A DNA stretch of 64,000 nucleotides. Source: Azophilus sp965220835. Its GTDB lineage: Bacteria; Pseudomonadota; Gammaproteobacteria; Pseudomonadales; Azotimanducaceae. Location: the NCBI GenBank assembly GCA_965220835.1, contig OZ244842.1, positions 1,364,001 through 1,428,000 of the forward strand, written 5' to 3'. Shown here in pieces: positions 7,452 to 15,563 of this stretch (position 1 is the stretch's first letter; each line of letters opens with the position of its first letter). The position numbers and the translations under genes are program-made. The notes below the pieces were generated by a model. It saw only the letters and a list, made by a program, of their open reading frames with translations. It was not told where the DNA came from and searched no databases.

Positions 7452-8288
7452 ATGCGCTTCGTGACGTTCAATGCCAACGGCATACGCGCTCGGCTGCATC
7501 AAATCGAGGCGATCGACCAAGCCCATCGACCGGACGTCATCGCCGTGCAGGAAACCAAGGTGGAGGACGCCCAGTTCCCTGTGGAGGCCGTGCAGGCGAT
7601 CGGCTATGAGCACCTGGTCATTCACGGGCAAAAAGGACACTACGGCGTGGCCTTGTTCTCCCGCATCCCGCCCAGCGACGCGCAATGCGGCTTTCCTTGG
7701 CGGGAGGCGGACCAGCAACGCCGCTTCGTGTCGGCCAGCTACGAAGTCGGCGGGCGCCGGGTGCAGGTGATCAACGGCTACTTTCCCCAGGGCGAAAGCC
7801 GCGACCATCCAGTGAAGTTCCCCGCCAAGGCGCAGTATTACAGTGACCTCATTCGCTATCTCAAAGAGCGCTGCGATCCCGCAGCGCCGCTGATCGTCGC
7901 CGGCGACATGAACGTGGCCCCGGAGGACACGGACATCGGCATAGGCGAGGACAACCGCAAGCGCTGGCTGCGCACCGGCAAGACCAGCTTCCTGCCCGAA
8001 GAGCGGGAATGGCTGGCGGAGCTGATGGGCTGGGGGCTGACCGATGCGTACAGCGCCCATGTGGGAGACGGCGAAGGCAGCGGTGAGAAACGCCGCTACA
8101 GTTGGTTCGACTACCGCAGCCGGGGCTTTGAACGCGATCCCAAGCGCGGGCTGCGCATCGACTTGGTGCTGACCACGGAGGCCCTCGCCGATGCAGTGGC
8201 CGACTGCGGCATCGACTACCGCATCAGGGGATCGGAGAAGCCCTCGGACCACTGCCCGGTGTGGTGCCACTTCGCGCCTGCGGGCTGA
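7452..8288 (+). CDS. xthA: exodeoxyribonuclease III
   Basis: This AP endonuclease and 3' exonuclease repairs abasic sites. The 278-residue protein has the endonuclease/exonuclease/phosphatase fold signatures: FNANGIRAR with N7, QETKVED with E34, NGYFPQGESRDHP, GDMNVAPEDTDIGIG, KRWLRTGK, SWFDYRSRGF, GLRIDLVL and the terminal SDHCPVW. The ATG at 7452 has GGAGGAA directly upstream and matches the usual N-terminus; the open frame extends further left but that part overlaps gcdH. Confidence 0.96.
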   Translation: MRFVTFNANGIRARLHQIEAIDQAHRPDVIAVQETKVEDAQFPVEAVQAIGYEHLVIHGQKGHYGVALFSRIPPSDAQCGFPWREADQQRRFVSASYEVGGRRVQVINGYFPQGESRDHPVKFPAKAQYYSDLIRYLKERCDPAAPLIVAGDMNVAPEDTDIGIGEDNRKRWLRTGKTSFLPEEREWLAELMGWGLTDAYSAHVGDGEGSGEKRRYSWFDYRSRGFERDPKRGLRIDLVLTTEALADAVADCGIDYRIRGSEKPSDHCPVWCHFAPAG

Positions 8289-8364
8289 AGCGGCGATGCC
8301 TCAAACCGGCCAAGGGCCGCCACTTGGTTTGCAAACCGACGCTCGCAAGGGCTGGGCTACGCGA

Positions 8365-9066
8365 TCACGGAACGTAGGTATCATCGCTCTCCTGCACGAA
8401 CACGGTAACCCCAGCGTCGCCCATGGATTCAAGCCGCTCCTCACCCAAGTCGTAGATGATCTTCGAACTGGTCACCGCAATGTCTCCAGCCACGAAGGCG
8501 GCGGTGCCCTGAACCTCAACGAGTTCGCGCCGGCGCCAGTAGATGATCCGCTCGCCGGCCCCGGAAGCGCGCTTGCCGTTGCGCCGGATCAAGGACACGC
8601 GAGCCGGAGCGCCGAGGATGACCAGCCGCTCCGGATCCTCCACCGGGCCATAAACTTGCGCCGAGTCCGCCGTCAGCCGCCAATCAGGACCGCGCATCTC
8701 AAAATTGCCCTCAAGGTTGAGCACTTCTTCATCGCCCGCCTCCTCAGGGGCTGGCTCCCACGCACGGTCCGCGCGGATGAGCAAGGGTTCCCCGTCGGAC
8801 TCGGCAACGCCCATAAGGCGACCGGAGGCCGCCTCCTGGCGCGCAAGTTGTTCGTTTGGCAGCAGCGGCTCGCCGCTCTGGGGCGAACTAAGCACTTGGG
8901 CCATGCCTAGCAACGCGAGGGTTCCCGCAAGGGCTCCCGTAAGGGTTCCCGAAAGGGCTCCCGCAAGGGTTCCCGGAAGGGCGCTCGCAAGGTTTCCCGA
9001 ACGGGCCCCGGCAAGGGTAGCCGAACGGGTTGCCGCAAGCGCTGCGGCCTGAGCGAGCTTCGCCAT
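8365..9066 (-). CDS. LptA/OstA-like periplasmic protein with repetitive signal region
   Basis: A 233-residue protein. Residues about 95-225 resemble the OstA/LptA beta-jellyroll that binds lipopolysaccharide (EEVLNLEGNFEMRG, WRLTADSAQVYG, VEVQGTAAFVAGD, SSKIIYDL). The first 55 residues are hydrophobic and built from four-residue repeats (GTLA/GALS), encoded by a 12-bp tandem array, and probably act as an export signal or membrane anchor. Its chosen ATG (9064-9066) shares bases with the divergent lptF ATG. An upstream in-frame ATG at 9144 lies inside lptF. A role in LPS transport is inferred from fold and neighbours. Confidence 0.65.
   Translation of the reverse strand: MAKLAQAAALAATRSATLAGARSGNLASALPGTLAGALSGTLTGALAGTLALLGMAQVLSSPQSGEPLLPNEQLARQEAASGRLMGVAESDGEPLLIRADRAWEPAPEEAGDEEVLNLEGNFEMRGPDWRLTADSAQVYGPVEDPERLVILGAPARVSLIRRNGKRASGAGERIIYWRRRELVEVQGTAAFVAGDIAVTSSKIIYDLGEERLESMGDAGVTVFVQESDDTYVP
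8918..9049. repeat. 12-bp tandem repeat array in LptA-like gene
   Basis: About ten recognisable units of AGGGNTCCCGNA plus one degenerate unit run head to tail in 12-bp phase. On the coding (minus) strand they encode the four-residue repeats of the signal region. Units diverge toward the start-codon end. The GGGAACCC core is itself nearly palindromic. Confidence 0.85.
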
Positions 9067-10129
9067 GATCGTCGATCGATATCTGGCCCGGGAAACGACC
9101 AAGCCGTTCGCGCTTACGGCACTCTTCCTAGTGGGCGTATTCATCGCCTACAGCCTAACGCGCTTTCTCACCGAGGCAAACGACGGCCTGTTGGACGGGT
9201 CCGCCATTCTCATCCTCACCGGGCTCAAGGCGCTCATCGCCCTTGAAGTGCTGGTGCCCATTGCCCTCTACATCGGGCTGATCGTCGCCTTGGGCCGTCT
9301 CTATTCCGATTGGGAGATGATCGGATTGCGGGCGGGTGGCTTCACTGAAAACCGCATCCTGGTGCCGGTGATCGGCATGGCTGCCGCGGTGGCCATCTTT
9401 GTGGCGGCCAATTCCCTTTGGGTCCGACCCTGGGCCTACGACAACCTGTACGCCTTGGAGGCCAACGCCAAGGCCACCGCGGAGCTCGAAAATCTGCCAC
9501 CCGGCCGATTCCACATTCATGGCGAAGCTGAGCGCATGGTCTTCATTGACGAACGTGACTCGGCCACGGGAGAGTTGCGAGGCGTATTTGTGCGTTCAAG
9601 CCGCGACGGCATTTTGGAGGTGATCTCGGCGGCCCGAGGCCAACTCAGCACCTTTGCCCGAGAAGACGCCCACTTGCTGGCTCTGCTGCAGGCCATGATC
9701 TACAAGCAGGCGCCCGCCCAAGGGTCTGCCGACAGGGACTTGGCGGGCCGTTTCGAGGCGTTTCAAATCTGGGCGCCCGCGGTTGCGCCGGAACCGCCCG
9801 GCTACCGACCCAAAGCCCAGCCCAGCCATGCGCTCTGGACGTCGCCGCGCAACGAGGACCGCGCGGAGTTGCAATGGCGATTGTCCACCGCCGTTTCGAC
9901 GCTGCTGTTGGCGCTGGTCGCGGCGCCTCTGAGTCGCACTCAGCCACGCCGGGGGCGCTACGCCCGGGTGTTGTTGGCGGTGGTCATCTACGTGCTTTAC
10001 TTCAACGTCATCGGCGTGGTCCGCTCCGAGGTCGAGCAAGACAACCTGACCCACCTTTGGTGGGCGCCGGGGGGGCTGGCGATCGCCTTGGCCATCGCTT
10101 GGCCGCTCGCACGACGGGCCGCACCTTGA
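9065..10129 (+). CDS. lptF: LPS export permease LptF
   Basis: LptF is one of two inner-membrane permeases of the LptB2FGC complex that extracts LPS and passes it to LptA. The 354-residue protein starts MIVDRYLARETTKPF, typical of the family, has N-terminal membrane helices, a central periplasmic jellyroll (about 130-250) and a C-terminal helix cluster (LSTAVSTLLLALVAAPLSR, VIYVLYFNVIGVV). It is translationally coupled to lptG. Its ATG overlaps the start of the opposite LptA-like gene, leaving no spacer for a promoter. Confidence 0.93.
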   Translation: MIVDRYLARETTKPFALTALFLVGVFIAYSLTRFLTEANDGLLDGSAILILTGLKALIALEVLVPIALYIGLIVALGRLYSDWEMIGLRAGGFTENRILVPVIGMAAAVAIFVAANSLWVRPWAYDNLYALEANAKATAELENLPPGRFHIHGEAERMVFIDERDSATGELRGVFVRSSRDGILEVISAARGQLSTFAREDAHLLALLQAMIYKQAPAQGSADRDLAGRFEAFQIWAPAVAPEPPGYRPKAQPSHALWTSPRNEDRAELQWRLSTAVSTLLLALVAAPLSRTQPRRGRYARVLLAVVIYVLYFNVIGVVRSEVEQDNLTHLWWAPGGLAIALAIAWPLARRAAP

Positions 10130-11187
10130 GCCTGCTGGACCGCTACCTGCTGCTGGCCATGCTGCGCGGCGGCTCGCCGGTGTTCTTGCTGCTGCTCGGC
10201 TTGTTCGGCTTCGTTGCGTTGGCCGAACAATTGGAGGACGTGGGCAAGGGCGCCTTCGGCACCTTGGAAGCCTTGCGCACGGTCGGCTTCCAGCTGCCCC
10301 GCATTGCCCTTGACCTGCTGCCCATCACCTGCCTGTTGGGCACGGTGATCGGCCTCGGCCAACTTGCCAGCCAACTTGAGGTAACCGCCTTGCGCGCCAG
10401 TGGCATGAGCCTATTGCGGCTCGCCCGGCCGCTGATGTTGATGCTGCTCGCAGTGGCGGCCTCAGCGCTGACCCTGCAACAGGCCATCATCCCCGGCTTT
10501 GAAGGGCGCGCCGCGGATCTGCGCACTCGCAGCTTGGACAACGCCGCCAAGGAGGATGACGCCTACTGGACCCGCAGCGCGTCCAGCTTGGTGCGGGTTG
10601 GCGAGGTGGCCTATGGCACACAGCCCTCCGACATCGAAATCTACCGGCTCGACGATGACGGGCAGGTGCGCGAGCTCATCCAAGCCGCCCGCGCCGATGT
10701 GATTGGTCCGGACTCCTGGCTGCTGCACGACGCGCTAGTCACCCGCTTCAACGCCCAAAGCGTTGAGCAAAGCCGCTTTGACCAACTGCCTTGGGCCAGC
10801 GACATCGACGCCGAGCAAATTGCCGCCCTGCTGCGCGCCGAGCATGCCCTCTCGCCAACCGACCTGGTCGGCTACATCGGCCATCTGCGCGGCAACGAGC
10901 TTGACGCGCACCGCTTTGAAGTGCTCCTGTGGCAGTTGCTTGGCTTGCCGATGGGCTTGTTCGCGATGGGTTTGCTGGGCCTGCCGTTCGTGGTGGGCAA
11001 CGTGCGCAGCACGCCACTGGGCGCCCGAGTCACGCTGTGCGCGCTAATTGGCATTCTGTTCTACTTGCTGGAGCGCACCAGCCTGCAAGTTGGCCTGCTC
11101 TATCGCTGGCCGGCGCCCTTGGCGGGCTTGGCCCCGGACCTGCTGGCCTTGGCCGCGGCGTTGCTCAGCATTCGGTTGAAACGCTGA
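10126..11187 (+). CDS. lptG: LPS export permease LptG
   Basis: This 353-residue protein is the second permease of the LPS exporter, with the LLDRYLLLAMLRG start, VGFQLPRIALDLLP and LEVTALRASGMS coupling segment, a central periplasmic domain and C-terminal helices. The best start is TTG at 10126, whose last two bases and next A form the lptF stop (TTGA overlap), giving tight translational coupling. An ATG-type start further upstream would lie inside lptF and add unrelated residues. The 3' end overlaps the convergent phosphoesterase by 23 bp. Confidence 0.92.
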   Translation: MSLLDRYLLLAMLRGGSPVFLLLLGLFGFVALAEQLEDVGKGAFGTLEALRTVGFQLPRIALDLLPITCLLGTVIGLGQLASQLEVTALRASGMSLLRLARPLMLMLLAVAASALTLQQAIIPGFEGRAADLRTRSLDNAAKEDDAYWTRSASSLVRVGEVAYGTQPSDIEIYRLDDDGQVRELIQAARADVIGPDSWLLHDALVTRFNAQSVEQSRFDQLPWASDIDAEQIAALLRAEHALSPTDLVGYIGHLRGNELDAHRFEVLLWQLLGLPMGLFAMGLLGLPFVVGNVRSTPLGARVTLCALIGILFYLLERTSLQVGLLYRWPAPLAGLAPDLLALAAALLSIRLKR

Positions 11188-12049
11188 AAGCAGCCTCCTC
11201 GCCCAGCGCAAAGCCGCCTCCGTCAGCAGCGCGCACGTGCAGGCTCATCCGAACTTGCACGTCGCCGCCCTGTCCATCCACATCGAACTGGCGAAAGGCG
11301 GCATCGGCCGTGGAAGCTGAACCGACTGCGAAGACCTGCGCGGCACCGCAGCGGTAGCTGCGGCTCCAATGCCCGTGCCCGTGCAGCACAAGGTGAGCGT
11401 CCGCAAGCAGGGGCTCAAGAGCCCGGGCGTCGCTGAGCGCCTTGCGCGCCGACATGATGCCGCGCACCGGCGCATGATGCAGGGCCACCACCTTCAACGT
11501 ACCTGCCGGGGCCTGCCCCATCAGTTGCCGCAAACGCTGCCTTTGCCCTGCGCCGAGGCGGCCGGAGGCGGCCCCGAACGGCGTCGGGCAACCCGTGTTG
11601 AGCCCGTACAGGTGCATTCCGTCGAAACGCACGTGGGACGGGAACCCACGCCGAAAAGGCGCTTCCCGGGATTTTCCGGCAAATGGACTGAGGTGCAGGT
11701 AGCCGCCCCAGAGCCTCTCGCAGGCAGCCCAGGAGTCCTTGGCGTAGAGATCGTGGTTGCCCGGCGTGACCAAGACCTTGCCGGGTGGCGCCAACTTTTC
11801 AAGCCAATTCGCGGCCGCCGCCAGCTCACTGGGCAGCCCGATCTGAATGAGATCCCCGGTGACCACGATAAAGTCCGGCTGGGCGTTCCGCACCGCCTCG
11901 CGCAGCACCTCTAGGTACGCGGACTGGTGGCGATGGCGCCGTCGCCCGCGCCAGGAAGCGTGCCCAAGGCGCCGCTTGCCGCGAATCTCATGGGGTGCGA
12001 CTGTCGATAAATCAGTCAGATGCAGATCGGAAATGTGGATTAGGCGCAT
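11165..12049 (-). CDS. calcineurin-like metallophosphoesterase
   Basis: A 294-residue protein with the full metallophosphoesterase motif series: HISDLH (D8, H10), VVTGD, PGNHD, LHHAP and LHGHGH. These bind two metals and hydrolyse phosphoesters. Members of this family act on cyclic nucleotides, phospholipids or UDP-diacylglucosamine; nothing here settles which. The ATG at 12049 opens directly on the first motif, so the longer upstream frame is not used. It is divergent from the phosphatidyltransferase gene with only 19 bp between starts. Confidence 0.85.
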   Translation of the reverse strand: MRLIHISDLHLTDLSTVAPHEIRGKRRLGHASWRGRRRHRHQSAYLEVLREAVRNAQPDFIVVTGDLIQIGLPSELAAAANWLEKLAPPGKVLVTPGNHDLYAKDSWAACERLWGGYLHLSPFAGKSREAPFRRGFPSHVRFDGMHLYGLNTGCPTPFGAASGRLGAGQRQRLRQLMGQAPAGTLKVVALHHAPVRGIMSARKALSDARALEPLLADAHLVLHGHGHWSRSYRCGAAQVFAVGSASTADAAFRQFDVDGQGGDVQVRMSLHVRAADGGGFALGEEAAFSVSTEC

Positions 12050-12068
12050 GGCGTGACATAATCGCCTT

Positions 12069-13289
12069 TTGCCCACATGCATTGCAATGTTCGCCGCCCA
12101 CATCCTCGGACAGTCCGACATCACCCTTTGGGGCCTGACGAGCCAAGAGCGGCTGACTCGGCAGTTGGCCGGCATCGATGGCGTGGAGCTGTCCCTCGAG
12201 GCGCCCGCAAGCCAAGCCGGCAATGCGCTGCTGATCAGGGCGGACTACCTGTTTGAGCCGCGCACCCTCAAGGGCCTGCTGCAGCGCGGCGGCGTGCTGA
12301 TGGACGGCGACGTGCCGGCCGCCGCGGCCGTCGAAGCGTCTCAGGTTGAAGCGGCCCAAACCCTGCTCAGCGGTGAAGCGCCCCCAGCCGACGACGGCTT
12401 GCCCCGTCTTAAGGCAGGCGACCTCGCCGCCTTCGAAGGCGATCTGCGCCTCGCCTCCCCGCCGCTGCTCGAACGCATCAACCCCGGCCGGGCCGCCGCC
12501 TTGGAAGACCGCTTGTACGGTGCGTCCTACAAGGGCATCACCGACTTCGTCACCAAGTGGTGGTGGCCAGTGCCGGCCAAAGCGGCCGTGCGCGTTTGCG
12601 CGAACCGGCGCATCTCGCCCAACGCCGTCACCTTCGCCGGGCTCATCCTGATGCTGGCCACCTGCTGGCTGTTCTTCATGGCCGGTCAGGCCGCAAACGC
12701 GAACGCTTGGCTTTGGGCTGGGCTGGTCCCGGCTTGGCTGATGACCTTTCTGGACACCGTGGACGGCAAGCTGGCGCGGGTTACCCTGCAATCGAGCCAG
12801 ACGGGCCATTGGCTGGACCACGGCATGGACATTGTGCATCCGCCCTTTTGGTACTGGCTATGGGGGCTGTCTCTTACCCCGTTCGAACCCATTTGGGGCT
12901 TGGGCTACGATATGCTTCTGACGCTTATCGCCGTTGGTTATATCGCAGGCCGACTGATTGAAGGCGTGTTTGAGCTCTTCGACGCACCAAGCCTCTTCGC
13001 TTGGCGTCCCTTCGACGCCTACTTTCGCCTAATCACAGCGCGCCGCAATCCTTGCCTCGTGATTTTGACTTCATGCCTCCTCGTCGGAGTACCAGCGGCC
13101 GGCTTCGCCCTCGTAGCATTGTGGACGGCGCTGTCGTCGTGCGTTCTGTTTGCCAGACTTGTCATCGCCACCGGCGCGAGGATTCGAGTTGGTCCCTTGC
13201 AATCCTGGTTGGCTGACCCCCAAGCGGCAATCCGACACCCCCGCGCCCATCGCACCTTTTCGTCCACGAGGCGCGCCTATGGGGATTAA
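12069..13289 (+). CDS. CDP-alcohol phosphatidyltransferase with N-terminal extension
   Basis: A 406-residue protein. Residues about 229-254 hold the complete catalytic motif (D229, D232, G233, A236, R237, G246, D250, D254) of enzymes that join an alcohol to a CDP-activated lipid or polyol. Several membrane helices follow. The first 150 residues recall a sugar-nucleotidyltransferase domain (ALLIRADYLFEP) but lack an N-terminal GxGTR signature, as in fused inositol-phosphate synthases whose first domain has decayed. ATG 12087 is an alternative start. It heads a coupled cassette with the next two genes. Acceptor alcohol unknown. Confidence 0.8.
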   Translation: MPTCIAMFAAHILGQSDITLWGLTSQERLTRQLAGIDGVELSLEAPASQAGNALLIRADYLFEPRTLKGLLQRGGVLMDGDVPAAAAVEASQVEAAQTLLSGEAPPADDGLPRLKAGDLAAFEGDLRLASPPLLERINPGRAAALEDRLYGASYKGITDFVTKWWWPVPAKAAVRVCANRRISPNAVTFAGLILMLATCWLFFMAGQAANANAWLWAGLVPAWLMTFLDTVDGKLARVTLQSSQTGHWLDHGMDIVHPPFWYWLWGLSLTPFEPIWGLGYDMLLTLIAVGYIAGRLIEGVFELFDAPSLFAWRPFDAYFRLITARRNPCLVILTSCLLVGVPAAGFALVALWTALSSCVLFARLVIATGARIRVGPLQSWLADPQAAIRHPRAHRTFSSTRRAYGD

Positions 13290-14133
13290 AGGCATAGACA
13301 CCACCATGGCCAACGGTTCGGCTGATGAGACGGTCAGCCAACTTACTGACCATCTCCGTGAGCGCTTTGGCGATCAGGTGGACGCCATCCTACTGTACGG
13401 CTCCTTTCTACGCGGCGTGGCAGACGCCATGCCAGACCTATACGTCCTGCTGAGCGGTTGGCCCGCTAAGCCCCGGTTGCATCGCTGGTTAGGTGTCGCG
13501 CTGCCGCCTAATGTCCTCAACCTTCCCTTTGACAATGAAACGGGCAGGCGGGCCAAAGTCAGCGTGCTCACCACTACGCAGCTATTGAGAGCGGTGACCG
13601 GTGATCGGCACCCCTATTTCTGGGCACGGTTCGCGCAACCCTGCCAGCGGCTCCATTGCCGGGATCAGGACGTGGCAGCGCAGCTGGATTTCGTGTCCGT
13701 GCGATCCGCCCAACGCCTGATGGACGAAGTGGCTCCACATCCCTCCCCGGACGACCCAGCTACGTTCTGGATGGCCACTTTTGAGCGCACGTACGCGGCC
13801 GAGCTACGTTCCGAAGGGCCAAGCAAGCATGAGGCCATTTATGCAGCCAATCAAGAGTACTACGATCAGCTATTCCACGAACGACATGCGAACGCAACCT
13901 CGCGTCGCGGCTCTCTAGCCTGGCCATTGGTCCAAACGGTGGGGAAACTCTTTTCATCGCTCCGCATTGTCAAGTCGACCCTCACCTTCGACGACGCAGT
14001 GGACTTCATGCTCTGGAAGCTCGAGCGGCATTCGGGCGTGCGTCTTGAACCCACGGAAAGACAACGCCGGTACCCGCTGCTTTTCGCTTGGCCTTTGGCT
14101 TGGCGCCTCTATCGTCTCAAGGCCTTTCGTTGA
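13279..14133 (+). CDS. nucleotidyltransferase-fold protein in phospholipid cassette
   Basis: A 284-residue soluble protein. ILLYGSFLRG followed by MPDLYVLL has the shape of the nucleotidyltransferase core (G41-S42, then D53-x-Y where an Asp/Glu is expected). Later come a Trp-rich stretch (WPAKPRLHRW) and KVSVLTTTQLL...YFWARFAQP, an order loosely reminiscent of Tam41-type CDP-diacylglycerol synthases; this parallel is my inference only. It overlaps the upstream phosphatidyltransferase by 11 bp. ATG 13306 is an alternative start. A lipid or sugar activation role beside a CDP-alcohol enzyme is plausible, unproven. Confidence 0.55.
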   Translation: MGIKGIDTTMANGSADETVSQLTDHLRERFGDQVDAILLYGSFLRGVADAMPDLYVLLSGWPAKPRLHRWLGVALPPNVLNLPFDNETGRRAKVSVLTTTQLLRAVTGDRHPYFWARFAQPCQRLHCRDQDVAAQLDFVSVRSAQRLMDEVAPHPSPDDPATFWMATFERTYAAELRSEGPSKHEAIYAANQEYYDQLFHERHANATSRRGSLAWPLVQTVGKLFSSLRIVKSTLTFDDAVDFMLWKLERHSGVRLEPTERQRRYPLLFAWPLAWRLYRLKAFR

Positions 14134-15416
14134 GCGTTGCTAGACGCGTTGCCCGAAACTTCGGTTGGCTGTTGAGCGGTCGAGGAACCGGGGCACTGTT
14201 GTCCTTGGCGGCCACAGCCCTGATGGCGCGCACGTTGGGACCGGAATCTTTTGGACAGGTGATTCTGCTGCATACGACGGCACAAATCCTGCGCCATCTT
14301 TGCAGCGTCAAGTCTTCGGAAGCGGCCATCCGCTTTGGCCAGCATCTGTTGAATCGTCGCAATGGCCACTATCAACAAACACATGCTTGGCTCGATCTGA
14401 TCGGTGCTCTGTTTCGCGTCGATCTGGTTGCCGCCATCTTGGCCGCTGTCTTGGCCGGTGCTGGCCTTGCATTTGCCAGCGGCCCGCTAGGCTTGCCTAG
14501 CGAGTTGGCCAACGCTGCTTGGATTTATGTCGCCGCCCTGGCTTTCACAGCCACCGGCACCGCCAAAGGCGCACTACGCAGCCTAGATCGATACCTGTTG
14601 CTCAGCGTCCAATTGGTGGTCACGCCTGGGTTGCGGTTAGCAGGCGTTGTGGCATGCACTATCCTTGAGGCTCCGGTTGAATGGTATGTTACGGTCTGGG
14701 CCGCCAGTTTGTTGATCGATCATTTGGTCGTGCTCGCCAGCGCCGCGCCCTATCTGAGCTTGCGCCAGCTCGGTGGCCCAATCCGTCCGGCCTTGGCAAC
14801 CCAACCCAAGCTCACCGCTTTCCTGAGGGCGGTGTACTGGCAATCCAACTTGGACATGCTGCCTGGCCGCGGGGCGACTGTGGCCGTGGGCTTGCTGTTC
14901 GGTGCTCCTAGTGCCGGCATCTACCGCTTGGCCCATGGCATTGCGGAAGTACTGAGCAAGCCAGTAGCTCTGCTGCGCCAAGCTATTTTTCCGGACCTGA
15001 CCGAGCTTTGGCAGCAGGACAGAGCCGCATTCCTGTCCTTGACGTGGCGGGCAAGCGCCCTGCTTGCGTTGGTGGGCGCGGCCTTTGTGCTGGCCGCCTT
15101 GGCATTCGGCGCTGACCTGCTTGTGCTGCTGGCTGGCGAGCCGTTCGGGGCCGGCGCTACGTTGTTGGCTTTGCTGCTCGGCGCTGCTGCCCTGGAGTTG
15201 GGCGCTGCCCCCCTGCGCCCAGCGAGCTACGCCATGGACCGTGTGGGTGAAGTGCTGATTCTGCAAAGCGCGGCGGTGGCGCTGTTCTTCGCGGGGCTGT
15301 TCGCAACGAGGCCTTGGCTCGGCCTCGACGGCGCAGGCTGGGCGGCGCTGGCCAGCGCCAGCGCCAGCCTAGTGGGCATGGCCTGGCTGGTGCGGCGCAC
15401 GACCCGGAGCGCGTAA
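14130..15416 (+). CDS. polysaccharide/lipid flippase-like membrane protein
   Basis: A roughly 428-residue, 12-14 helix membrane protein with the ARTLGPESFGQVILLHTTAQIL and SKPVALLRQAIFPDLTELWQ segments typical of Wzx/MurJ/MATE-superfamily lipid-linked sugar flippases. TTG at 14130 is favoured as start because it overlaps the preceding stop as TTGA, mirroring lptF-lptG; ATG 14088 would add 14 residues within the upstream gene. Position after a CDP-alcohol phosphatidyltransferase suggests it moves the cassette's lipid product across the membrane. Confidence 0.75.
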   Translation: MSVARRVARNFGWLLSGRGTGALLSLAATALMARTLGPESFGQVILLHTTAQILRHLCSVKSSEAAIRFGQHLLNRRNGHYQQTHAWLDLIGALFRVDLVAAILAAVLAGAGLAFASGPLGLPSELANAAWIYVAALAFTATGTAKGALRSLDRYLLLSVQLVVTPGLRLAGVVACTILEAPVEWYVTVWAASLLIDHLVVLASAAPYLSLRQLGGPIRPALATQPKLTAFLRAVYWQSNLDMLPGRGATVAVGLLFGAPSAGIYRLAHGIAEVLSKPVALLRQAIFPDLTELWQQDRAAFLSLTWRASALLALVGAAFVLAALAFGADLLVLLAGEPFGAGATLLALLLGAAALELGAAPLRPASYAMDRVGEVLILQSAAVALFFAGLFATRPWLGLDGAGWAALASASASLVGMAWLVRRTTRSA

Positions 15417-15448
15417 CAGATTCTTGTATTCAATAGGTTAGTGGAATT

Positions 15449-15474
15449 TTCCATACTGAGAACAAGTACTGGAA
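15449..15474. promoter_or_regulatory. dyad symmetry upstream of cysE
   Basis: TTCCATACT and AGTACTGGAA are near-perfect inverted halves (one base difference) about 90-115 bp before the cysE start. It could be an operator. The rest of the 147-bp spacer shows no clear terminator for the upstream flippase. Confidence 0.3.
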
Positions 15475-15563
15475 ACCTGTACGGCGATGCGCTGTTCACA
15501 ACACTTGGTTGCAAAACACCCAATCGGCGCTAACCTTGGTGCGCCGTCCACAAAGCCGCCGCC

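Noticed and set aside
8918..9049. 12-bp repeats as iterons of a replication origin
   Set aside because: The array lies within a coding frame and no replication initiator, AT-rich region or DnaA boxes are adjacent.
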